Assembly: GCA_002104905.1 (NCBI GenBank)
Contig: MCFE01000854.1
Span: forward strand, 1 to 30,155
Source: Basidiobolus meristosporus CBS 931.73
Lineage: Eukaryota > Basidiobolomycota > Basidiobolomycetes > Basidiobolales > Basidiobolaceae
Reading direction: 5' to 3'
DNA length: 30,155 nt
Shown here: positions 9,186 to 18,254 of the stretch, piece by piece
Layout: each line of letters starts with the position of its first letter
Position numbering within the stretch: the stretch's first letter is position 1
The notes under the pieces: generated by a model
The model's database searches: none
What the model was told of the DNA's origin: nothing
Seen by the model: the letters and a program-made list of their open reading frames with translations, nothing else
Made by a program: the position numbers and the translations under genes

Positions 9186-9655
9186 ATGGACAAGACTACT
9201 TTGACTCCACACTGTAAGAGAACAGAAAAAAAGACCATGTGGCTATTGTGGCAAGCCTCTCAGCCATGAAGCACACAGACAGCATAGAAAGTATTACAAT
9301 GATCATGGCCAGTGTTTTGCCACTCAAGTCATATTAGACATTCATTGGTCACTACTGTACCAATATTTTCTTGCCAGCCAGTTGATGCTTCTAAATTGGC
9401 ACCTGGCCATCTTTGTCACCTTGCGCAAACTGAGTCAGGTGAGTTTGTGACACCTTTAGGCTCACTTCAGCCTTCTGAATATGGCACACAGAGTAATAGA
9501 TCTGACAAAGAAGGCTCTCTGATGAATTTTGAGCCTATCTCCACTAACAACAGTACCATGTATGAGCCCAGTCAAATCCCTATATGCAATGAGACAACAC
9601 CTATTGAAACAAATGCCAAGGATACTTTATGGAGCCAAGTGAGCCCAGTACCCAA
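9186..9655 (+). pseudogene. Tnp2-like transposase, copy B, N-terminal fragment
   Basis: This carries the true start of the transposase that is missing from copy A. From the ATG at 9186, one frame gives MDKTTLTPHCKR; after a one-base shift the sequence reads CGYCGKPLSHEAHRQH, the Cys/His-rich N-terminal finger typical of the family. From 9483 it matches copy A from position 1 (SNRSDKEGSLMNFEP...). Similarity stops at about 9655 within SQVSPV, where unrelated sequence starts, so the gene is 3' truncated, probably by later insertion. It lies head to head with ORF2. Confidence 0.65.
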
Positions 9656-10121
9656 TGAAAAATAATTTGGTTCTGCGGGTGGATCCAATCCAGATCGTCC
9701 GTCATGATCCCATTTAGAGACCGTCAAAATAACAGCAGCTTAAAATTAATGACCCTCCTGACAATCTTATAAGAAGATCATGATGGTGTTTTGTAAATTT
9801 TACAGCCAAATAAAGGGGTAATATTTGACAATTTTTGATTGGTGCTATGACAATATTTGCATGGTATTGTTGCAGTCTTTCAGCACTCTATTACTATTTT
9901 AAGTGGATTCAGTTGGCCAGGACTTCCAATTACCTTATATGGCAAGATACTTGATGGTATTTTGACAGCCTCACAGCAAGACTCTGATGGCATTATATTG
10001 GCAGTATGATGGCCTACCGCTGGTTCTGCATAATGCTACTGTACCAACTTACCAAATGGTATTTCCTCTTTCTACCTCCCCCTTGTGCAACTCATATATT
10101 CCACTGTAGAATCACCCCTCT
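9656..10121. other. Unassigned sequence between Tnp2 copy B and copia-2
   Basis: No coding sense. It should contain the 5' end of copia-2 (5' LTR and gag start), but nothing matching the 3' LTR at 13595-13962 is present, so copia-2 is 5' truncated or replaced here. A small cluster of four CpG lies at 9676-9723, unusual in this CpG-poor region. A 22-base pyrimidine run is found near 10061-10083. Confidence 0.4.
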
Positions 10122-11081
10122 GTATTAGCTTACCTAAATGCTGGTGTAGTTGATGAAGAAAATATACTCTGTCTGCTTTGCAGCCTACCAGACATGTATG
10201 AGCCACTCATACTTTCTTTTGAAAGCAGAGAAGACAATTTGACTTTAGACTATGTCAAAGGAAGACTTCTCCTTGAAGAACTCAGATGTAATGATCAAGC
10301 AGAGAAAACTGAAGATAATGCATTATTCAGTTTAGAAAGGCACTCAGAAAAGAAGGGAAAGCAACAAAACCAAAGAAAACCTGGTTGATGTAACCACTGT
10401 AAAAAGCCAGGACACTGGGCAGGAGAATGCAAGAAGAAACAAGCAAACAAAAAACAGAAGCTTGAGCAGGCAAACCATATAACCACTGACCAACAGTTAT
10501 TTGTAACTGTACAAGAGAGTGCAAGTAGCCAAAGCAATGAATGGTATAGTGACTCTGGAGTATCACAGGATATTTGTGGTTTAAAGGAATGGTTCAGCAA
10601 CTTAAAGACTATTCCAGTAAGTAAGGTTTATCTAGGAGATAACTCTGCTCTGGAAGCTACTGCCAGTGGGTCTAAACAACTAAATATGAGCAGTAGCTCT
10701 GGGGCAACAACAGCAAGACTGACTGAAGTACTCTTTGTACTTGGAATAGCTACATACCTACCCTCAGTCAGTAAAGCCACTGCTCAGGGACTGAAGTTCA
10801 TTTGTGCTAAGATGAGCTGCCCAATATTGAGTGAAAATGGACAAAAATTAGCTTTGGGAATCAGAGATCACAATATATACAAATTACAGCGCAACATCAT
10901 TGTACCTGAGTATGTCAACACTGCGGCAACTGATGAAACCAGATGGGAGACATGGCATAGGAGGCTAGGACACAATGGGGAACAGAAAATGAGCCAATTG
11001 GTGAAAAATCAGCATGTTTTGGGCCTAAAATACTCAATTCCAATCAAATTGAATGTTTGTAAGGGATGTTCATATGTCTAA
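10122..11081 (+). pseudogene. copia-2 gag C-terminus, zinc knuckle, protease and pre-integrase
   Basis: A single frame from about 10122, broken once by TGA at 10386-10388, ends at TAA 11079-11081. It starts in the end of the UBN2-type gag domain (LNAGVVDEENILCLLCSLPD). Directly after the TGA comes CNHCKKPGHWAGEC, a canonical CCHC nucleic-acid-binding knuckle. The protease active site is seen as WYSDSGVS, where the usual DSGAS has Ala to Val. The pre-integrase motif WHRRLGH follows near 10954, and CKGC supplies the second zinc pair. The TGA lies where an Arg or Lys is expected, consistent with CGA to TGA. This is the segment lacking in copia-1. Confidence 0.8.
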
Positions 11082-12113
11082 CAAGCTAGGCAATGTTTCA
11101 AGAGCTCAGAAGACATCAATACCACCAGAATATTGGCTATTGTACACTCTACATATGTGGCCCCAGGAGAACACTGTCCTTTGGAGCCAAGAGACATTTT
11201 ATAATGTTCATTGATGACAAAACAAAATATACATGGGTGTACATCCTCAGAACAAAGGATGAAGCTTTGGAGATGTAGAGGCACTTCAAGTACATGGCAG
11301 AAACACAAACTGGGTGTAAATTGAAGGTACTACAAATTGACAATGGAGAAGAATACTCTTCAAAGGAGTTTAAAATTACTGCTTATCTACTAGTATAATT
11401 CCACAGACTTCAGCTCCTCATACTCCACAGCAAAATGGCGTAGCAGAACGTGCAAATAGAACAATAGTAGGGATGGGAAGATCTATGCTCTATGATAAGG
11501 GAATGGACTACAAGATTTTGGCTGAATCTGTTGCTACTGTGGTATATATCAAGAACAGATGCTGAACATCAGCACTGTGTAACTCTACACCCTTTGAAGC
11601 ATATACAGGCAAAAAACTGGATCTCCAGCACCTCAAGATCTTTGGCAGTGATGTTTTTTATTACATCCCTGACAGAAAACACTCAAAGTTGGAACTGAAG
11701 AGTAGGAAAGGGATCTTTCTGGGTATTGTGAAGATACTAAAGGGTATAGAGTGTATGATGGCAAAGCTCAGAATCTGATCAAGAGCAGGGACATTGTATT
11801 TGAGGAGAATTCAAATTGCAAAGCTACAGAAATCATTGGCCAGCTACCTGAAGATGCAATCAATACTAATGAAGAAGATATGTACCTAATTCAGTCAGAA
11901 ATGGGTGAGAACTCTACCAGTTCCAGATCAGAGCAGTTTCTCCCAGTTAGGAGCTCTACCAGAATAAGAAATGCCCCTGGATCCTGGTGGCTGACATCCA
12001 ATGATCATGAAGAAGTTTATCTTGCCTTATGTGCAAAACCTCAGAGTCTGCAACAGGCAATGCAAAGTCCAGATGCTACTATGTGGCAACAAGCCATGCA
12101 GGAGGAGTGCTAA
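11082..12113 (+). pseudogene. copia-2 integrase core and linker, frameshifted
   Basis: Integrase is recognisable only in pieces of different frames: FIDDKTKYTWVYILRTKDEA (about 11205), LQIDNGEEYSSKEF (11330), PHTPQQNGVAERANR (11415), and FEAYTGKKLDLQHLKIFG (11595). These carry the second Asp and the Glu of the DDE triad but cannot be joined in one frame. A frame from 11751 to 12113 covers the C-terminal linker up to AMQSPDATMWQQAMQEEC, the usual approach to the reverse transcriptase. Several independent frame losses mean the integrase has long been dead. Confidence 0.75.
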
Positions 12114-12181
12114 TCACCAATCATGGCAAAAATGTGGGAACTGGTAGATTTACCAAACAGGAGAAAGCCAATAGGATATAG

Positions 12182-13600
12182 ATGGGTCTACAAGATCAAG
12201 ATAACCTCAATGATGCTGTTGATAAGTGTAAGGCTAGATTAGTGGCTAAAGGCTATTCCCAGATCTGGGGACAAGACTTTAAGAAAACATTTGCTCTGGT
12301 TGCCAGCTTCAACTCCATTAGGACAGTTCTAGCCCTGGCAGCTGCACAGTCTAGATTTACACCAAATGGACATCAAAGCAGCCTCTCTCAATGGGGAGTT
12401 GCAAGAAACTATATATATGGAGCAATCAGAAGGATTTACCAACCTAAAAGAACCCATAAGGTGTGCAAACTTAGAAAATTGTTGTATAGGCTTAAGCAGG
12501 CACCTACAGCATGGTATAACAAGATTGATACATATCTAGAGGAAATTGGGTTCTCTTGTAGCAATGCAGATCACTGTATATACCTGAAGCAGCTCAAAAA
12601 AGGTGTGATCATCCTAGTTCTGTATGTGGACGACGTAATTATAGATACAAGAGATCAAGAGGCACTTAAACTGACAAAATCAGATCTCTTCAGAAAGTTT
12701 AAGATGAAAGATCTTGGAAAATTGAGCTATTTTCTTGGAATTGTGGTCAAACTTGACATACCTATGCAGAATATTGTGCTGAATCAGTCTAAGTACATCA
12801 GGGCCATTCTTAAATGCTTCAAAATGGAAAATTGCAAGCCTGCAGCTACCCCTATGGACAATAAACTGAAATTAAGCAAATTGCAGCCAGTTATAGATCA
12901 AAACAGCTCAAATATGGACCAAAGCTTTTCCTATCAATCAATGATTGGTAGCTCAATGTACTTGATGATGTCTACAAGTCTAGATATTGGAGTGTCAATG
13001 GAAATAGTTAGTTATGGATCAGATCAAAATGCAGCAGTTGAGCAGATTTTCAGATATCTACAAGGTACCATAAATATGGTACTGGAATACTCTGGAGCAG
13101 CTAATTGGCAAGAATTTGATGGTTATAGTGATTCAGATTGGGGTAGGGATATGACTGACAGATGCTGTACCACAAGAAATGTATTTCTTTATGCTGGTGC
13201 AGCAATTACTTGGAATTGCAAGAAACAACCAACTGTGGGCCTATCTGCAACTGAAGCTGAATATATGGCTGCATATCAAGCAACTAAGGAGGCTATATGG
13301 CTACAAAAATTATTCAAAGACTTAGGTTTTAATTCAGATGGACCAACATGTATTTACAAGGATAATCAAAGTTGTATTTCATCAGCTAGAAATCCTACTA
13401 ATCATGCCAGAACTAAGCACATTGAGATACAACATCACTTTGTGAGGGAAGCTGAAGAAAATAACTTATTAGAGTTAGTGTACTGCCCAACTAACAAAAT
13501 GGTGGCAAATATATTGACAAAATCACTAGCTACATCACAATTTGAGAATCTTGGGGAGGAATTAGGATTAAGAAATTATTTAGTGAGGGGGGGGTGTTGA
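12182..13600 (+). pseudogene. copia-2 reverse transcriptase and RNase H (open but catalytically broken)
   Basis: A 472-codon open frame that looks intact but is not. RT motifs include CKARLVAKGYSQ, YRLKQAPTAWY, YVDD (12623-12634) and KMKDLGKLSYFLGI. RNase H is seen as YSDSDWG, SATEAEYMAA and YKDNQSC. Between about 12357 and 12442 the open frame is out of register: QMDIKAASLNGELQ, with the first catalytic Asp (GAC 12369-12371), is readable only in another frame, so one base was lost and the register later regained. The ATG at 12182 is not a natural start, since RT is part of a polyprotein. The stop codon lies inside the 3' LTR. Confidence 0.85.
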
Positions 13601-13962
13601 AATATTGGACTATTTGGTATCATTCAGCAGCTAGAGATTTACTTAACAATTCTGGACTAGTCTTGGTCACTGCGGGACTAATTTGCAGCTCTAGCTTTGT
13701 CACTTTCTCTAGATCTATGATCTTATGATGTTCCCCTACAGTCAGGATCTAATTAGCACTATTAGTAAACATTATGTACTAACCCTGAAACTGTTACAGA
13801 ATGCTCTTGAGTATTGAGAAACCCTCCTTACTTAGTGTAACAGCTGTATTACTTCTACAAAGGTATAAATACTGAGCTTCTTTATTAATAAACAACAGCT
13901 CAAGTATTATCACTATTTGTTGAAAAGCTCCTTATATCCAAATCACTTCTTAAATTGCAACA
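13595..13962 (+). repeat. 3' LTR of copia-2 (368 bp)
   Basis: It runs TGTTGAAATATT...TTGCAACA with TG..CA ends and the purine tract just before it. It contains a TATA box, TATAAATA at 13864-13871, and AATAAA at 13887-13892. Close relatives are the solo LTR at 22482-22850 and the fragment at 22397-22428, both on the minus strand; the defined ends of those copies confirm these limits. Confidence 0.9.
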
Positions 13963-14442
13963 CAAAAGAGGTACTCAAAAACCTGTGAAGGCAACAGCAA
14001 CCTGGTTTGCAACTACTGCAAAAGGAAAAGAAACACATTGGACCATTGCTTTTAAAGGAGGGATATTAAGCAAAAGAAACCTGAATATGGAACTGCTGCA
14101 ACAACAGAAGATGCACTATTCATATCAGGACTAAAAATGACCACAAACAAGGATTCCCAGATGTGTATGCTTTGCCTCTGGAGTGTCTTAACACTGTATA
14201 CACCATAAATAGCTTTTACCTAATATCACAAAATTCTAATTGAGAAGGTTCTCATGGGTGTTGACAGAACACTTGATGAAGTGAGAGAAGGAATTATGCA
14301 AGCTAACCTCAGAAGCTGTCAAGGAGGGCATACTCTTACCTTCAAAGAAGTACTTTTTGTACAAGAAATAGCCAAGAATCTACTATCTATAAGCAAGACC
14401 ACAACAGAAGAACTCTGTTCCAGCTTTAACAATTCTGGATGA
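13963..14442 (+). pseudogene. copia-3 zinc knuckle and protease remnant
   Basis: CNYCKRKRNTLDHC at about 14010-14051 keeps the Cys spacing of a CCHC knuckle, with Asn in place of the His. A degenerate protease site (LASGVS-like) lies near 14175, and the protease C-terminal part with HTLTFKEVLFVQEIAKNLLS is seen at 14254-14442. Stops break each piece. Confidence 0.65.
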
Positions 14443-15529
14443 AAAATCACTGATGTAAATAGTGTCTGTATTGCTTTGTGTATCTGATACCCAAATCTAC
14501 ACAGGTTGACATGTATTCCATTGTATCTGGAAGCCAGTTGTGGTAATTTAAATGAAGAAAAACCAATGCTTTAGCACAGGAGATTTGAAGACATCAATTT
14601 TGATTATTTGTGCTAGATCCTCAAAGATCAGCAAAATTCCAGAGTGACTATGGATCCTCCAGCTAATAATGCTCTGACAATGGTGAAAAATATACCTCAA
14701 AACTCTTCATTCACTTCTGCAAAATCAATCGGATAAAGAAAGAGCCAACTGCACCATACTCACTAAAGCAGATGGAGTATCAGAACATGCAAACATATAA
14801 ATAATAGATATGGCAAGATCAATGAGCCATGATCAAAAATTATCACATGATATTTCAGCAAACTCAGTTGCCACAGCTGTATACCTCAAGAATAGGAGTT
14901 ATGACAGAATACTTTGTGATTCTACTTCATGTGAAGGATCATATCAGTACAGACTAAGTGCAGAACATCTTGCAATATTTTAGTGTAAATCAAATGCCAA
15001 CAAACTGCCCAGCAATGAGTCAAAACTTGAGCCAAAAGTATTAAATGAATATTTTTAGGTCACTGCCAAGCAAATAAGACATACAGACACTACAATACTA
15101 AATCAAAGAAGCTGAACAAGTTCAGCAATGTGTAAATTGATGAAAATTTAGAATTTTTACAAAACAGAACATCAGATAAAGATGAATCTGTGCCCAGGTC
15201 CACAAGTTGTTACGACTGAACCAGGCAAAACAGCAAAGAGATTCCCACTCTATAGGACTCAGCAACTTTAGTTCAGCCTGAATCAGTGCCTAGGAAAAGC
15301 CCAGAAGTGATCATTTCAGTATCATATACCAGGATATCCAACTGAAAAGTAATAGCCAAAATTACAAATACAAACTTAGCCAGTGCCTATTCAGTTTGTC
15401 TTGGGAGCCCCAGAGTGTAAAGATGCCCTAAGTGGCCTTTGGACAAAGTTTTGAGATCTGCAATGATTGCAGAATATCATGCCCTAATGGAAACTCAAAC
15501 TTGGAACTTAGTCAATATACAAATCAGCC
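14443..15529 (+). pseudogene. copia-3 pre-integrase, integrase and linker remnant
   Basis: The stretch aligns to copia-1 from about 26360 to 27630. GNLNEEKPML at about 14550 is followed by TAG where copia-1 has the Trp of WHRRFGH. Later integrase blocks are present only as scattered frames. Almost no CpG remains: I counted one in 14041-15000 against thirteen in copia-1 25741-27000. Confidence 0.7.
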
Positions 15530-16165
15530 AAAAATCAATTGGATGCAGATGGGTCTTCAAGATAAAATATAGGGCTGATGGTACAATTGAAAGATATAAA
15601 GCATGACTTATGGCCAAAAGACACTCTGCAATAAAAAAAACTTGACTACACTGAGACCTTTGCACTGGTAGCCAAGTTTACATCCATCAGATTAATAATG
15701 GCTATTGCAGCTAAATACAGGTTTTTTATTAATCAAATGGTTGTAAAAGCTGCATTTTCAAATGGAGATCTTGATGAGGACATGTATATGGACCAGCCTG
15801 ATGGGTTTCTTGAACAAAATTATGCCTATTTGGTCTGCAAGCTTAAAAAATCTCTATATGGACTTAACCAATCACCAAGAGTCTGGCATTGCAAGATAGA
15901 TTCTTGTTTGGAATCTTTGAGCTTGGAAAGGAGAAATGCTGACTATAGCATATACTACAAGCCAGATGGAGCAAATCCAGTTCTATTAGCTCTTTATGTG
16001 AATGATCTTATTAAAGCCCCCAATTACCTTAAAAAATTGGAAGTGACTAAATTCAGCCTATGTAAAGAATGTAAGATGTCCAATCTAGGAGAACTAAGTT
16101 ACTACTTGGGGAGAAAGTTCTCCATAGACAGAAGTGCCCAAAATTTCACCTCAAGCCAATCCTAG
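15530..16165 (+). pseudogene. copia-3 reverse transcriptase remnant
   Basis: A frame from 15698 to 16165 aligns with copia-1 RT. Both catalytic sites are damaged: QMDVK reads QMVVK (GTT at 15740-15742 for Asp) and YVDD reads YVND (AAT at 16001-16003). SLYGLNQSPRVW and MSNLGELSYYLG are kept. Upstream, GCRWVFK and YKA*L are visible with a frame break near 15640. Confidence 0.8.
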
Positions 16166-16963
16166 TACATTCAAGATACACCAAAGAGGTGTCAAATGGA
16201 AGACTATAAACTGGTAGCTACCCTGTTAGAGATTACCCATAACTTGGTCAAAGCTCAACCAAATCAAGATAGCCTGGTGTCATCTGAAAGCCCTGACTTT
16301 TCTTATCACTCTATGATCAGCAGTTGGATGTATATCATGCTTGGAATATGTTCAGACATCTCATTTTCTGTGGGAATTGTCAGCCGGCATAATTAGAGCC
16401 ATGGATCTGATTATATTACAACAGTTAAGTTGATTTGTGGATACCTATAAGGAACTGCTGATATTTGCTTGAGGTACAACTAAAAGTGCTTGGAAAATAT
16501 TTTGTGGGATACTATGATGCTGATTAGGGACAAATCTCAAAAGAAATAAAATCCTCCACAGGATACACCATTCTTTACTGTCAAGGAGCAAAATCTTGGA
16601 GCTCAAGAAAGCAACCAGCTGTAACACTTTCCACCATAGAGGCAGAGTATATGGCACTCTGTAGAGCTAGAAAAGAGCCAATGTGTCTGGGAGAGCTTTT
16701 GACAGATTTAGGTCTATGTCAAAATACACCTATTATCATTTATAAAGATAATCAAGGCTGTACACAATTAGATAAAAATCCTACTTTTCATGCTAATACT
16801 AAGCACATGGATATTAGACATTGTGTTATATGCAAAGCTTTAAAGAACTTGGTTGGCTTAGTTTACAGTCCAACAGATAATATTATTACAGACATATTCA
16901 CTGAACCTTTGGCTAGAGGGGAGTTTGAATATCTTAGGTAAAATTAGGATTAGTCATTATGAG
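16166..16963 (+). pseudogene. copia-3 RT end and RNase H remnant
   Basis: Includes SPDFSYHSMI (16290-16318), AEYMALCRARKE (around 16640-16680) and IIIYKDNQGCTQL with ANTKHMDIRH. Several stops (for example TAG at 16394) and a frameshifted middle separate them. The final part ends just before the purine tract at 16973-16981. Confidence 0.75.
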
Positions 16964-16981
16964 CATTTAGTTGAGTGGGAG

Positions 16982-17330
16982 TGCTGTAAGAGTATAGAAT
17001 TTCACCTCAATATCCACCTAACTTAGTCCCCTAGATCATTACATTCAAATCCTAGAGAATACTGACCAAATTCCTTGTTGGGATTTACTGAGAATATTTT
17101 CACCAAAGTACCAGCAACCCAGATCATGATAGTTCTCAAAGTTGTCCAAACAGCCGAAAACTATGCATATATGTACTTGGGACCTTTTTGAGTCTATTCT
17201 ATGTGCTTGTTATGCCAAGACCATGTAAAAGTATCAATATTACTTTTACACCCAATAAATCATTAAGGGAAGACCACATAATCTACTTGTTCTCCCAATC
17301 ACTTGCAATATCTCCCCAACATTAACAACA
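16982..17330 (+). repeat. 3' LTR of copia-3 (349 bp)
   Basis: It begins TGCTGTAAGAG (TG) and ends ATTAACAACA (CA); same length as the copia-1 LTRs and aligned along its whole length with, by eye, some 10-15% substitutions. The purine tract GAGTGGGAG precedes it exactly as in copia-1. Confidence 0.88.
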
Positions 17331-17862
17331 GGTATCTATCAAGCACAAACATCTGCAAATAGCAAAGTAGCAAGGGATAACTTGAAAGAAAGTATGATCA
17401 TATCTTTGCATTTGCTCTCGATGAGTTCTCTTTTAAATGTACCCCAGCAGCAAATCCTGCTGGCCATTGATTCTCAATAATCTTGATCTACCACCACTAT
17501 CATAGTATTGGAGCAAAAATTTGATGGTAGTCTCACTGGTAATTGGGCATAAAACACTGTCCAACCTGGAAAGCTACCTGCATTCATTGACAAATAAGTT
17601 TTGTATGCTTTCCAGCAGGTTAATAGTAACTGGCTGTCACATCAAAGTATTTATTATTATCTGCATTAGAGATACCCCAGCCATCAGCATGATAGCAGGC
17701 TTTTCTGGGTGCAATGAATGTCACTGTTGCCAAATGTGTCAGATCCAGGGAATTTACTCCATAGCTCATGTGTGTTATCATTATCCAAATACTAACACTC
17801 AGAACATCATCTTCCCACAGTGGAAATGTACAAAAGCCAGCATGTAATAGCAGCAAAGTTAT
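17331..17862 (+). pseudogene. Tnp2-like transposase, copy C, central fragment
   Basis: It matches copy A from about 545 to 1110, starting exactly at the copia-3 LTR end. The SCWPLI-like block is found around 17450. From 17521 an open stretch gives MMVVSLVIGHKTLSNLESYL, RDTPAISMIAGFSG and QMCQIQG. At the CRMC-type motif this copy has CAA (17731-17733) where copy A has TGA. Confidence 0.65.
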
Positions 17863-18254
17863 GTTTATCATGCAATGACACACCACCTGTGGAAATAAAT
17901 GCCAAGGATACATCTGCAGCCAAGTGCACCCAGTAATCCATTAATTGGTGAATGATGTGATATTGTGGCTTCAGAAGTGCCAGGTCTCCAACAATATCAG
18001 TTACTGTGGCTTGCAGAATTTACTGCTTTTGCTGGCCAATAAACACTCCTAGAGGCAACTTACCACAAACATGGTGTAAGTGAATATTTGTCATGCAGCT
18101 GGCTACATACAACCTAAAGGCCATTCCTTTACATGCATATGTTAGCAGTTGCATGGCATTCTTATCAGATATTGCTACCATTGGATAGTGCCCAACATGT
18201 CAGCATTCCAGCAGTATAGGAGAGATTCATTGTTTTCATTCTGAATATTTCCAG
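17863..18254 (+). pseudogene. Tnp2-like transposase, copy D, N-terminal fragment
   Basis: Nucleotide match to copy A from about 92 to 480 (ATGCAATGA...GCCAAGGATAC, then GCAACTTACCA and GTTGCATGGCATTC), with many indels and no open frame. It sits downstream of copy C although it represents an earlier part of the gene, so the order is permuted. It ends abruptly at about 18254, where sequence switches to the minus-strand copy E. Confidence 0.55.

Larger units (their letters stand above)
10122..13962 (+). mobile_element. Ty1/copia retrotransposon copia-2, 5' truncated
   Basis: The domain order gag end, zinc knuckle, protease, pre-integrase, integrase, reverse transcriptase, RNase H, 3' LTR is that of Ty1/copia. 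The 5' LTR and most of gag are missing. The coding part is broken by several stops and frameshifts, most densely in integrase. The purine-rich tract GAGGGGGGGG just precedes the LTR at 13595. The right end abuts the interior of copia-3 at 13963, so copia-2 probably inserted into copia-3; the matching 5' half of copia-3 is not in the window. Confidence 0.85.
13963..17330 (+). mobile_element. Ty1/copia retrotransposon copia-3, old, 5' part missing
   Basis: An older relative of copia-1: LTR and pol align throughout, but pol is filled with stops and indels. It begins abruptly in the gag zinc-knuckle region where copia-2 ends, and closes with a 349-bp 3' LTR. Unlike copia-1 it still carries remnants of the zinc knuckle and protease, so it shows what the full-length family looked like. 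It adjoins Tnp2 copy C at 17331. Confidence 0.85.
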
